Made by a program: the position numbers and the translations under genes. From assembly GCF_000471905.2 (NCBI RefSeq), contig NW_006499751.1:3521238-3585237 (forward strand): a stretch of 64,000 bases of DNA, written 5' to 3'. Positions within the stretch are counted from its first letter, which is position 1. Each line of letters starts with the position of its first letter. This document shows, in pieces, positions 26,990 to 38,529 of this stretch. Below the pieces are notes generated by a model. The model worked only from the letters and a program-made list of their open reading frames with translations. It made no database searches and was not told the origin of the DNA. This DNA comes from Amborella trichopoda (Eukaryota > Streptophyta > Magnoliopsida > Amborellales > Amborellaceae).

Positions 26990-28177
26990 TCCTAGTTCTT
27001 TCTTCGCTGTCATTCTCTGTTTTTCTAATTGTCTTCAAAGTTTCAGATCTGTGTATAAAGCAAGACCTTTAGCGCAAATTTCTGTTGATAATTCTCCATG
27101 GGCATAAAGGGGGTAGGGAATAATTCCACCGTGTTTATTTTTCAGTCGTGTTTTAACCTTTTCGGCAAAAAGATGGGGAAGTCCCGCTATAAATTTTTCC
27201 TTTCAATGATCAGCCTTACCATCTTCCCTAGATAATAATCTAGAGTAAAAAACATCTTTATATCATTTAAAGTGAGAGATAGTTGGACAACGTAAGTTTG
27301 AAAGCAGATCTAGCAGATAAGAGGGCCATACTTCCAACGAAGTGAAGGGTGATAGTGTAGATCAGTGTATTAACTGCATCTCCTTCGTCAACTATATTTT
27401 CTTGGACTTATCCAGGTCTGATTTCTGTTTTAATAAGCTATTGCTTAGTAGCATTTAGGATTTGTTCTTTTGCAGTTTCATCCATATGAAAATCTTACCA
27501 TCCTCTAAGCCATTATGTAAAGCTGCATATGATAGCTTTGGCAATTTCATGATCTTTATTCCAACTTGCTTTACAAGGGATGGCATACATTGTCATGTGT
27601 TTCATAAGGTCAAGGATCTGATTTTTAGACATGCCATCTATATTCTAATCTACAATTGACCTTCTTGAATAGGACACAGAAGTAGTAATAAGATCTTCTT
27701 CTATTTGGAGATCAAGAGGAGTGGATCTAGGATCATACATTCTAGTTTGGACGACTGACCTAGTCTTTCTCCCATAATCTATTATGTTGAGATCTACTTA
27801 AAAGCATTTTCTATTTCAGATATTTCTTGGTTTGTATAATTTTGATCGTTTTGGAGGACTTATAGTTCAACGATCACTAATTTCCCCTAATCATCAATAT
27901 TTAGTTTTGCAAGTCTCTTGACTAACTCATCAACCAATTCTTTATTATCTTCTTTTTTCTTGATTTCTTGCAGGCTAAATTTTAATGTATCTATACTTGG
28001 TGGTGGCTTAAATAAGACTGCCTCCTTAACCTTCTGTTCTTTATTTTCTTGCCGTATAGATTTCAAATTAGTCAAGACACTTTCAATTCTAGTGGTTTGT
28101 TTTCCTATAATTTGTAAGAAGAGATTTGTATAATTATTCTGTTCTATAATGTGTAGTATTTTTTTTAATTTAGCCAT
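26990..28177 (-). pseudogene. Pararetroviral coat protein core remnant
   Basis: A 96-codon minus-strand frame (28,177-27,887) starts with a helical, probably coiled-coil segment (MAKLKKILHIIEQNN) and ends with a leucine/lysine heptad-like stretch and LNIDD. Beyond it, in shifting frames to about 27,000, are pieces typical of the capsid core (KFIAGLPHLFAEKVKTRLK, then a GDFCEQFGY motif). Stops and frameshifts separate the pieces. This structural protein would have packaged the viral genome; here it is dead. Confidence 0.65.
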
Positions 28178-28476
28178 TTGATTTTCAGATTCTTTCGGCC
28201 CGAACTTAAAAAGGAAGCTTTTATTTTAAGTTTTTCTCCTCTTAATTGTAAACTTATTTCAGGGGGATGGATAGATTCTATTGTTTCACCTTTGATTGTG
28301 TGAAAGGTTTGAAAGGACTTTTGAGCCATATTTATTTTAAACTCTTTTCTAAGGATGTACTTAAGTCATTTGAAGAATTTCACATTTCTTCCATGTTGCA
28401 TCATAAATTTATTAATTTTTTTATGAAAAACATCCCTTAATTCTTCTTTAAATTATTGGAAAAATTATTCCCTTAT

Positions 28477-28737
28477 TTATCTATTTTCGTCAGAGAGGAA
28501 ATCTTTTTTAATCCATTCTTTATCAATGAAAAACTCGTCTAGATTTTGGATTGTAAGAATCTCAAAGTCAAATTCAGATAGAGTTGGCTCTTTTGGTTTA
28601 GTTTGGGAAGAACTAGAAGTGTCAACTTTATATATTGGATGTTGGACTTGATTTGAAGCATTTCTAAGTTCTTCAAGGACTATTTTCTCATTATGGGCTT
28701 TCTCGTAATCAGATTGAGGAATAGAGATTGGAAACAC
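28477..28737 (-). pseudogene. Pararetroviral linker between movement and coat protein regions
   Basis: An 87-codon segment beginning MFPISIPQSDYEKAH, rich in Ser/Thr/Asp/Glu, lies between the movement-protein and coat-protein remnants. Such variable linkers occur between these modules in caulimovirid polyproteins. No specific function is assigned. Confidence 0.5.
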
Positions 28738-28869
28738 TTAGCCTAGTTTTTCTAGATAAGGAAATTGTATTTTATCTCTCCATCCTGATATTCAATTATT
28801 TGTTCAGGTTCTCTATTTTTAGGAGTCTTAGTCTGAGTTTCAGACTCAATGGACCATCTTTCTAATAAT

Positions 28870-29335
28870 TTAATCTATTTCCACGATACAGATTTTTGTA
28901 TAACCAAATTAGATTTATCCATATTAGTCTGAAAGAAAATGATCTGACCCTTAGTATCCATTTGCCTAGCGTCAGGACATAGAGTGTTCATAACTTTATA
29001 ACATATTCTATAAACAAAAGCCAAGTTTTGAGATCCAAGATCCAAGATCCATATCAAAACCTTGAGTTTTTAGATTCAAAGTTTTCATATATCAGTATCA
29101 GATAAGGCCACTGAAAAGTTTGGAAAGCAATTAAAATATCTAGAACCATTATAAAGAGTTGATTCGATGATTCCCAATAAAGAATCAGTGAACCTTCTAT
29201 GTCTGTTATCCCTTAAGCAAAGCAAAACAAAGTTGTTCAACCCCGTCATGGTTAAAGGTTTAACAGCTATTTGGACAAGACCAATATGCGGATAGTTGAA
29301 ATTTTTTTTTTTATATTATTCAACCATCTTTGAGG
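28870..29335 (-). pseudogene. Pararetroviral movement protein (30K superfamily) remnant
   Basis: Minus-strand pieces in order show a VKPLT motif, a GLNNFVLLCLRDNRH stretch, a DSLLGIIESTLYNG stretch, a YFNCFPNFSVALSD motif, and, after a frame change, LAFVYRICYKVMNT. This is the conserved core of caulimovirid cell-to-cell movement proteins. Breaks include clustered stop codons near 29,070-29,090 and a tandem repeat of GGATCTT (about 29,035-29,052) that shifts the frame. The N-terminus is missing at the junction near 29,400. Confidence 0.7.
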
Positions 29336-29411
29336 ATAGGAGTTGGAAACTATCTTGAGTTTCCATGATAGAAATAGTTTTCTCAATACTTTTTAAGAAG
29401 AAGGTATGACC

Positions 29412-32196
29412 CCCTCCAAGGAGAGAGTTGAATGGGAGAAACAATCAAGGTAGTGTTAGAATCTCGAGGATTGTTCCAAGTGATGTGAGGGGCAATCAAT
29501 GCCTATTCTGCCCTCACTATGGATTGGGAAATCATGCGGCGGCTGAATGCTTTAGAAAGACCAGGACTTGCTTTCGGTGCAACAATTTGGGCCATCAAAT
29601 GAAAGACTGTTCCGTCAGGAGACCAGAGGACCGACCGAGGGCTCAAGGGCGGGTGTTGGCCCTGACCAACCAAGAGGCTAAGGTGTTAACCTTTGTGATT
29701 TGAGGTACGCCTTCTGTATGTGGAATCAAAGCAAAAGTTTTAATTCATCCTGGATCATCCCATTCATCTGTTTCACCACACTTTGCATGCCACTTGAATG
29801 TTAAACCTGTACAACTTGATTGGACTCTGGTAGTATGTACACCTATGGGAGAATCAATAGAAACTAATATAATGAATAAACAATGTGGGATTGTGATTGA
29901 AGGGCATTTGTTGCCTATAGATTTGATACGTTTAGATATTCAATACTTTGAATATTGATTGGTTGCTTACCCACCATGCTATAGTGAACTGTTTTGATAA
30001 GATTGTAACTTTTAGATGCCTGGGTCAACCTGAACTACATTTATGGGCATTAAGGATGTTTCTCCTTTACACATCATCTCAGCCCTTCAGGCCTCTCACT
30101 TGTTGGCCAAACGATGTGTGGGATACTTGGCCTATGCAGTAGAAAACGGGAATGTCCAATCCAAATTAGAAGAGCTACCGGTGATGAGACAATACCCATG
30201 GGTCTTCCCTGAAGAGTTAATTTCTCTGCCCCTGGTTAGAGAGATTGAATTTGAAATAGAGGTGGCCCCTGGTACTACTCTAATTTCTAAAGCGCCATAT
30301 AGGATGCCCTAGCTAAGCTAAATGAATTGAAGAAGCAATTACAGAAATTGTTGGATAAGGGCCGACCCAGTGTGTCACCATGGGGCACACCGGTTTTATT
30401 GTGAAAAAGAAAGATGGGTCTTTGAGGCTATGTATTGACTATAGACAGTTGAATCAGATTACAATAAAGAATAAATACCCATTACCTAGAATTGATGATT
30501 TATTTGATCAACTGCAAAAGTATTTTCTAAAATGGGCACCATTTAATTGGGTGTTAAGAAAGATGATATCTCCAAGACTATGTTTACGACTCGTTATGGC
30601 CACTACGAGTTCTTAGTCATGCCTTTTAGGTAAACAAACGCCCTGGCTATCTTTATGGATCTGATGAACAGAGTTTTTAGACCCTATAAGGACGAATTTG
30701 TGGTGGTCTTTATGGATGATATTTTGGTGTATTATAGGAATCAAGAATAACATGAACGACATTTAAAAGTGGTCCTCCAGACACTAAGAACTGAGAAGTT
30801 GTATGTCAAGCTGAGTAAGGCTGAGTTTTGGATTCCAAGTGTAGCTTTTCTAGGGCACATTGTTTCCAAAGACGGGGTGGCTGTTGATCCTTGTAAGATT
30901 GAGGCTTTGCTTAAATGGGAAAGACCAATGAATGTATCTGAAGTCCGTAGTTTCATAGGAATTGAGGAATATTATAGGCATTTTATAGAGGGATTCTCGA
31001 GGTAACCCAAAAGGAAGTCAAGTTTGTGTTGTCTGATAATTGTGAGAGAAGTTTTCAGGAGCTAAAAAGAGATGAACGACAGCCTCGATATTGACCTTGC
31101 ATGAGGGGAATAAAGATTTAGGGTTTTTACAGATGCCTCACACAAAGGGCTTGGGTGTGTATTGAGGGCTTGGGTGTGTATTGATGCAAAGGGGAAAGGT
31201 TATAACATATGCCTCCAGGCAGTTAAATCCATATGAACAGAACTATCCCACTCACGATTTGGAGTTGGCAGCTGTGGTTTTTGCCTTAAAAATTTGGAGA
31301 CATTATTTGTATGGAACTCAATTAAAGGTGTTCACCGACCATAAGAACCTCAGGTACTTGTTTTCTCATAAAGAATTGAATATGAGACAAAGAAGATGGA
31401 TGTACTTGCTTAATGATTATGATTGTAACATCAATTATGACCAGGGTAAGACCAATGTCGTGGCAAATGCTTAGGGTAGGAAGCCTGTGGTGTCAATGGC
31501 TCACATGACGGTCCGAGAGATGAAGTTGCTAGAAGATGTAGTAGAATGGCACCCAACTCTGCCCCTTGATAATGGAAAAGGAATAATATTATGTATAAGA
31601 ATAGAAACCCATCTCTTTCAGCAAATCCGAGTAATGCAAAAGGAAAATCCTTGATTCATGAAATTTTTTGAGGAAATAAGATCGAAAGGTAAGGAGGATT
31701 TTATTCTGAGCAGTGATGATACGTTAAGGTTTAAAGGTCGATTTTTCATCCATGACAATGGAAAAATAAAAAAGGTTATTTTAGAGGAGGCATCACCCTT
31801 GTTATACAGTGCATCCAGGCAGCACGAAAATGTATCAAGATCTAAAAAGAGTCTTTTGGTGAAATAACATGAAGAGAGAAGTAGTATAATTTGTTTCCAA
31901 GTGCTTGACTTGTCAGCACGTGAAGGGTGAACATCGAAAACCTGCTGGAAAGTTACAGCCCTTATCTGAGCCAGAAGGGAAGTGGGAGCATCTAATTATG
32001 GGTTTCGTGTATGGCCTGCGGAGATCAAGTTTGGGACATGATAGTATTTGTGTTATTATAGACTGATTCACTAAAGCTGCTCATTTCTTGTCCGTCCATA
32101 CTACTTACACCATGGATAAATACTAAGACTGCATGAGGTGCCTATTAGTACTGTGTCCGACAGAGATTCTAGATTTACTTCGAGGTTTTGGAACAG
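29412..32196 (+). pseudogene. Ty3/gypsy gag-pol remnant, element 1 (Tekay-like chromovirus)
   Basis: The order is gag zinc knuckles, protease, reverse transcriptase, RNase H, HHCC finger and integrase, as in Ty3/gypsy. The gag end (29,428-29,700) has a CCHC knuckle CFRCNNLGHQMKDC at 29,569-29,610. The protease motif reads HPGSSH near 29,750, so the catalytic Asp is lost. RT has [20 protein letters not shown] at about 30,440 and FMDD at 30,709-30,720. About 20 codons are lost between DQLQ and the VKKDD motif, with stops near 30,630 and 30,750. RNase H has [20 protein letters not shown], then [10 protein letters not shown] (31,210-31,370). Integrase runs to DSRFTSRFWN-like text at about 32,190 and then stops abruptly in LTR-type sequence. 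Lineage is tentative. Confidence 0.85.
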
Positions 32197-34065
32197 CCTG
32201 CTATGGTCACTTAACTAAACGAAGTTTATTTTCAGTAAAGCCACCGCCATTTGAAATATTTTTGAATGGGCTAAAATTTGCATGAAGAAACTATTTTGAA
32301 ATTCATTTTAGTTTGAAAGTTATACTTCATTTTATGAGGGTATGTCACTGGGGGCAGTGTTGACTAAATTCAAAACTATCACCTTGCTTATTACAAATTT
32401 TGAACCATCAAATGGAATCGAAATACTTTTAAATTTTATTTCTTAGAAAGATACATCTTGCCATAAACTTTGTATTTGAAACCATCACATGTTGCCTCAC
32501 GGTTTGAAAGTTATAGTGATATGAAGCACGCTACGTTGCTGTCCACTGTACACAGCAGGGTGTCGCTAGTTAACCCTCACCTCTTTGAACCTTTAAGATG
32601 TCAAACGGGGTCCAATTATCTTCAAACCAATCCCATTTGAAGGATAGGTGTGTTTAACACATAATTTTCTTTGAAACCATCTTCAAACTCTAATTGGTTC
32701 AAAGGTTACAACCTTAATGGTAAGCACATGTCATTGTCCTTGATGGCAGGAATTTAAGCGGTAAGGTTTGATTGAAATAATGATACTGTCATTGTGATAG
32801 TGTTAAATGTGATATGTGAATGGATACCTACTGTGTGAATGATGGTATCATGCTATCTATGTGATATATGAATGCATACCTACTGTGGGAATTATGGTAT
32901 CATGCTATCTATGTGATATGTGAATGGATACCTACTATTTGAATGATGGTATCATGCTATCATGCTATCATGCTATCTATGTGATATGTGAATGGATACC
33001 TACTATGTGAATCATGGTACCATGCTGTTTATCTGGTATGTGACTGATCACCTACTGTGTGAATGATGTTGCTGGCAGCTGCGATCTTCCCCTGACTCTC
33101 CATGATAGGACGAGAGTTAGGATGTGAGTAATTGGGTGGGTCGCAGCCCCCCAGATTTATATGGGCACTATACATTGGGTCACCCAATGGTGGTGTAACG
33201 CTCTCTCGCAAGAAGGGCAAAAGGAGAGGGTCATGTCTTGCAAGGTCACTGCCTATCAAAAACCCCAAAGCACGTTGGGATGTGTGTATGTGCGTGTGTG
33301 TGTGAGGGCATATGAAGTGGGACATCCACTTGTCATTGTCCTCCCTCTTGAATGAGGGTAGAGGTTCCAAGCAACAAAATTGGCTTAACCTGTGCGATGG
33401 GACTTCTACTTTGGGAGTAGAGCCTTACTAGTTTTGTAGCTATGATCTGTTGTCCTTACTGTTCTACTTTAAGCGAGGTGATTATGGTTTATGTATTGTT
33501 TATTGAATTGCTTTTATCATGTTACAATTTGAGTATTGAAAAGCTTGTTAAGAGACTTCACTTGATGCCTTGTGAATACATGTACATAGCATATTAATGT
33601 CACTATTATACTGGTAGAAATGCAGCGGTGTAGATCTTCTTACTGAGCTTTTAGCTCATTTCGTCCTAATTTCATAACGATAGTGTGAAGTGTGGTGGCA
33701 TATGTGTTGAGGTGGGTGGCAGTTTGGGAGTTGAAGCCCCAAATTAAGAAGCTCGAAAAGCCGTCTTCTAAAGACTTTCACAATATGTTTTGGTGGTTTC
33801 AGCAACATGATATATACCCTATTTTGTGTATCTTAAGCCAACAGTGCCTTGAATGAATTGTAAGGACTTTTGATACTTAATCGTTGTTCTTTTGGATGGA
33901 TATTTGTCTGTTGTATGGGTTTATTCTAATTTTCTTTCATGGTTTGCTCTTGATTCCGTGTTTTCATGCTTTGAGCCACTCCCACCTGAGTGATGTCTGC
34001 GACCTCGGGTCACAATCACATGCTTCGTCGCCCTCCGGCAGGGGTTAGGGGGCGAGGTCATGACA
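32197..34065 (+). mobile_element. Ty3/gypsy (Tekay-like) LTR lacking its 5' part
   Basis: It begins mid-LTR at the position equivalent to about 55.5 kb in element 2. It carries a block of about five roughly 50-bp units (GATATGTGAATGGATACCTA, 32,810-33,050), the GAGAGGGTCATGTCTTGCAA and CCTCTTGAATGAGGGTAGAG segments, and ends GAGGTCATGACA at 34,065. The terminus matches that of element 2 (GGGTCATGACA at 57,656). Confidence 0.7.
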
Positions 34066-34069
34066 GCAT

Positions 34070-34081
34070 CATTATCAGTTT
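34070..34081 (+). other. Primer-binding-site relic after LTR end, copy A
   Basis: Four bases after the LTR terminus the sequence CATTATCAGTTT keeps the TATCAG core of TGGTATCAGAGC. The spacing equals that of the perfect site at 57,661. The same relic is in copy B at 44,544-44,555. Confidence 0.35.
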
Positions 34082-37000
34082 TTGTTTCTCGACCCTTGTT
34101 GGGGTAAGTCAAGATTACCCACAAGGGTCTGCTGCTTGGGACCAAGTCCACCTGAGGCCGGGATATTCGCATTGTCCTAGCCTTTGAAGTTCGTGGCTTG
34201 GAATCTTGTCCTGCGATTATTGTCTTCATAGCACACGGAACCACCATGGTTCCTACCTGGAGAGATATCACTATTAAAGCCATTGTTATTGCTGATGACC
34301 TGTGATTAACGCAAGGGTTTGCTCGTTAGGGTGAATAAAAAATACATGAGAGTAACTGTGGAAAAGATCGTGATTCAGGCCATATCCTAGAGAGAGAATT
34401 GACTTCCTAGATTCAACCATAGATGAAAGGTCAAGTGCTCCCCAGTGGAATCGCAAGAGATTTGGACGTCCCAAATGTGAATGCTTAAAAGGGAATGTAC
34501 AAACAAACATTAGACTACAAATAGAAAACCAAAGGGCATCACATTCGAGGTCAAATTCGCCTGTACATTCTATATAAAAAACACATGCCTTATATTATAC
34601 TGGGCATTGAATAGTTCCAGAAGTTTAATCCCCTGATAGAATTTACATCTACTAAAAAAAAGAAAAATAAGCCGAACATCATTAATTTTGGCCTTGAAAC
34701 CTATATATTTGTTTATAAGGGAAAAAGTATGCAAACATATCAAGACGGAAAAGATAACATCAAGAGTATATCGGCTCATATACTTGTGGGTGTATACAGG
34801 GATATTATCCTTCAAATCTAGTCTTCCAAACATAACAAGCCCAAGTGAATCGTAGGAAATGATTATCTCTTTCTTTGTGTCTTGAATATCTCACTCTATT
34901 TTCCACTCTTAATTCTTATTGAGGCAAAAAAAACCCTGCAATAACACTTATATCTACTAAACTGTGTCTATAAAAAATGTGCGACCCCTCTTCAATCGAG
35001 AGATCCCCCTTTTACGTTGTTAAGTTATGGTTTTTCAAAAGATAACCATGTATTTCCCATCTTTGAATCTTCACCCTCCATCTTCATCTTGAAGTTATCC
35101 TTTCATTTGAATCACATAATTTGTAGGGCGTAATCTTTATCTTCATAACGTTGTTTACTTCATGTGTTTATCCTTTGACGCTGTTAATCTAATTGTTGCT
35201 TGTCTTGAATTTCAAACACTTGAACCTCATGATCTTGCCGAAGAAAAATCAAGGATTCATCAATTGTTCAAGTCAATCCAAACTGCCGCCTGATGAGTAT
35301 GATGGGTTAAACCATCCCCAGTAACTATGTCGAAACTAAAAAGGATATCATTATTATTTACGTGCAGTCTCTAAAGGGTCGAGGCTCTAAACAATCAGAG
35401 TGAAGAGCACCTTTAAATAGTGTCGTTTAATGTGGTTTCAATACTGGAAATCATAGTGAGAGCCTTAGAATATGTTTCCATATTTAGTGATAAAAGTTGT
35501 AGCTTCAGAAATAGTGTAGATCCAGCAAATTTATGAAAATTTGAAAATCTTGAAAATTGACAGTCTGAAAATCCGTTACAAGATGCACTATTTTCAATAC
35601 TTGAAATCCATTTGTTTTCCCACGTCCATGCATCTTGATGTCGAGATAATCAATTTGATGATATTTGGGCAACACAACAACCTCTTCTAGTAAAAGTTTG
35701 GAGGTGGGCTCTAATTTGATTTTTAGATCCTTGACTCTATATAAACATTTTCCTCATTGTTTTGTTTTCCTTATGTTCCCTTTAAATCCCCAAATTGGAA
35801 ATTGGAAGTGCAACGCTTTGGCGTCGATTCAAATTTTAAAAAATTGTGAATTGGAGTAGCATTCGACTATTTTGGTTCTTTTATCAGAATTGGTGAATTG
35901 TTAATTCATTATACATAAATACATATTACGGCGGTGATCTAATGCAACAATTGTATCATAGTATAATGGAACCACACTTTCAGAAAATCATGTTTGTAGT
36001 ATTTGTATGACCCAAAATTTTGCATACATACTCTCTTCATCTCAATAATCAATCCCCAAAAAAAAAAAAGCAAAAAAGTTAGATTTGAACCCTAGATTTG
36101 GTTAAAATTAGTCATCTAAAATAACGAATCTAGACCATTCATTTGGTGAATTTCAAGATCTTAGCATTTACAAAATCAAATTTATTTTTTTCTTTTTTAA
36201 TGTTGTTCTTTTAGTGTTAATAAAGCTATCTAAAAAGAAAACTCCTTCAAAGGCTTAGATATGAGCATTTTATCAAAATGGACGGCCTATGTTAATTGGG
36301 CTAAAAAATACTTTTGAGGTTGCATTTTCAATTTGTCTTTTTTTGGTGATTGTTCATTAGAATGAAAAGAGTGCATATTTTAAATTTTGGATCAAAAAAA
36401 TGGCCCTCACATGATTTTGAAGATTGTTGCATTATATTACTATACAACTATTGCATTAAATCATTGCGTTACATGTTATCCTTGGGAGCCATCTTGGTTG
36501 GTGATTCCTCCCACCGACATCGATACTTGAACCCAATGTTTTCAAAATGCCTTGGGCCTTGGACTCAGCCTTGCTCCAAGGGAAATAACTCGCTGGAGTC
36601 CTAATGCAGTAGGTTGAGTCCTGTATAGGTTAAAAGTAGTCTAGAAAAAAGGTAACTAATTTGTTTAAAATAAGTGAAAGAAAAGCACAAATAAATAAAT
36701 AAAGTACTAGAAACTATGCAATGACTACAAAAGTAAAAGTATATACAAACGAAGGTTTATTGAAACTTTTGATCTATATTTTAAAACATTTAAAAAAAAT
36801 AAAAAAGGAGACATTTAAAAAAAGGATTGTATACGACGATACCATTCACCTTTGGTAAAAGAATGTCACAATTACATAAAACCATCCGATGTGAAATCTA
36901 AAAGCTTGGGTGTTTGATAAAACTTCTTTTGAACCTTGAGTTTGGTCAATATAATAAATGCGGCCACCAAACTTCACATTTAATGGTCAGGATTAATTGT

Positions 37001-37394
37001 GACCACCTTGTTCCAAAAGTCTATACCACAAAAATCAAATAAATTTTTTTTCTTATGTTCCATTAGTAGCTTCGTTCGCTCCACAAAGAAAACAAGGTTA
37101 AGACTGATGTAGTTGCGTCGTAAGGTCCATGTGAGAGAGAGAAAGTGAAAGAGAAAGGTGGTTAAGACAACAGACAGTATAGTTAATAGCACCATGGAAC
37201 TAAGGCCACATAACGTGATTGTTTCCTTCGTTACAACTAGTAGAGACAGACACACGGTTGCATTCAGCAACGATGGGCTCACTTAAGACTCCCTTTTCTG
37301 GTTCTTTTATTCTCAAATACCATTCTTTAAGACCTTAAATCATACATAGATAGGTAGACCTCCTGATTTATTTAATAAAGGTGGTGATATTTTC
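34082..37394. other. Duplicated non-coding DNA, copy A
   Basis: No gene was recognised. Small minus-strand frames at 34,570-34,833 and 36,980-37,282 exist in both copies, but most differences between copies change amino acids, so there is no sign of coding constraint. The 3' UTR of the gene remnant at 37.4 kb should lie at the right end. Confidence 0.5.
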
Positions 37395-38432
37395 TTAGGG
37401 TTCTTCGATGACGACGGCCTCATTAGCGTGGGAGCAGCAGCTCTTGCAGTGGCCGTGATCCATGTGGCAGCATCCATGTTTGCAGTGTCCGTGGCCTTGT
37501 TCTGCCTGTGTGTTTGCAACATCGTGATCGTCAATGGCGAACTTGGCCTCATTAGGGGGGGAGCAGCAGCGCCTGCACTCATGGTGATACATGTAGCAGC
37601 ACCCGTGCTTGCAGTGCCCGTGGGCCCCCTAAGCTTCGGGCTCCAGTACTACTTCTAGTTCGTGCAGCCGTGTGGGCTCTTCTTGCAGCAACCGTATTTG
37701 CGTCCACCCCCATGAGCTTGCTCTGCCTTATACAGCAAAACAACAACAGGTACAAAACTAAATTACCATTATCACAACTACCGACCTAGTAATTAATTAC
37801 TAATGACACGGGGCAGCATACTATTTTGAACCATGAGAGATGGGTTGAACTGATCACCCACTAGCTTCTAGCCTGCTCGAAACTGATTGTTAGGCTTGCC
37901 ATTTTCCAAAGTTTTTATACATAAGATAACATAAAATAAGGAAACTCGCTCGGTGGTCTAGCACTTTTACTAGTACTGGTAAAAAGGCTGCTAGGAGATT
38001 TTTAAAACACTGGTAAAACATGATGCATGTCCAACACTCAAAACAATAGGTTGCATATCACCTCAACTTCTTGAGCTTTTCAGCTCAAATCTATCATCAA
38101 CATCAACATAGCGTCAATTGGAACTGGTCATGTGTTTCAAAATGAGGCGACATGAAACAATTTTGTAGTAGTAGTAGTAGGCGATTCAGAAAATAGTAGC
38201 GAAGTGGTAGGGGTAAGAGAATAATAGATGTCCCAGCAAATAGTAATTCTGATTTCCACATTGGTAGTTGTTGCAGGAGCAGAAATTGTAGCAGTAAGTG
38301 ATTAGGGTAAGACATGATACCTTGAATCTGTTCTTTCGCGTCGATCTGCTCTTTGCAGTCGGCTGTATAAACAAGTACGGTGGCTACAAGGAGCGATTGG
38401 GTGATAAAGAGGAATGCCTTTGCTGCCACCTT
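37395..38432 (-). pseudogene. Secreted Cys/His-rich GRP/CRP-like gene, dead copy A
   Basis: This two-exon minus-strand gene matches the intact copy at 48-49 kb. Exon 1 (38,432-38,321) keeps the signal-peptide sequence VAAKAFLFITQSLLVATVLV, but the start codon is AAG (38,432-38,430) where copy B has ATG. No in-frame ATG replaces it, and a TGA lies five codons upstream. Exon 2 (37,722-37,395) shows four further lesions against B. The first repeat Cys is Arg (CGC). A net 25-base deletion near 37,656 shifts the frame into TAG at 37,657-37,655. A 9-base difference adds an in-frame TAG at 37,631-37,629. Another Cys-flanking residue is changed (Asp to Tyr). Splice sites (GT at 38,320, AG at 37,724-37,723) are intact. 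The remaining frame still reads well to EEP, so decay appears recent. Confidence 0.85.
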
Positions 38433-38521
38433 CTTCTCTCTCAGTCAGTCGGTAGGATACACTGCCCTTCTCACTCAAGAAAGAAATGGAAGCTTGTTTG
38501 TAGAGTGAGTGAGGAGGGGTG

Positions 38522-38527
38522 TTTATA
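38522..38527 (-). promoter_or_regulatory. TATA box of dead copy A
   Basis: TATAAA on the minus strand, about 90 bases upstream of the former start codon, in the same context as in copy B. Confidence 0.5.
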
Positions 38528-38529
38528 GG

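Larger units (their letters stand above)
26571..29411 (-). mobile_element. Endogenous pararetrovirus (Caulimoviridae) fragment, antisense within gypsy element 1
   Basis: Minus-strand sequence shows, in viral order, a movement-protein region, a linker, and a coat-protein region ending in a zinc knuckle and an acidic Ser-rich tail. Reverse transcriptase and protease are absent, so only part of a genome was integrated or kept. All reading frames are interrupted. The left edge joins mid-LTR sequence (about 26,565-26,590). The right edge joins gypsy gag (about 29,405-29,412). The last kilobase of LTR, the primer site and most of gag are missing at this place. I infer insertion with deletion, or repair filling, not a clean insertion. 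Genus is not assigned. Confidence 0.75.

Noticed and set aside
33921..34283. 120-codon minus frame, with a similar 94-codon frame at 44,395-44,679
   Set aside because: It is antisense to the LTR terminus and primer-site relic, with no domain.
34570..34833. 87-codon minus frame conserved in both duplication copies (45,043-45,306)
   Set aside because: About 14 of 87 residues differ and nearly all base changes alter the amino acid. Equal length is explained by recent duplication, not selection.
36980..37282. Hydrophobic minus frame downstream of the dead Cys/His-rich gene, also in copy B at 47,724-47,954
   Set aside because: It lies in the likely 3' UTR or downstream flank, diverges freely between copies and differs in length.
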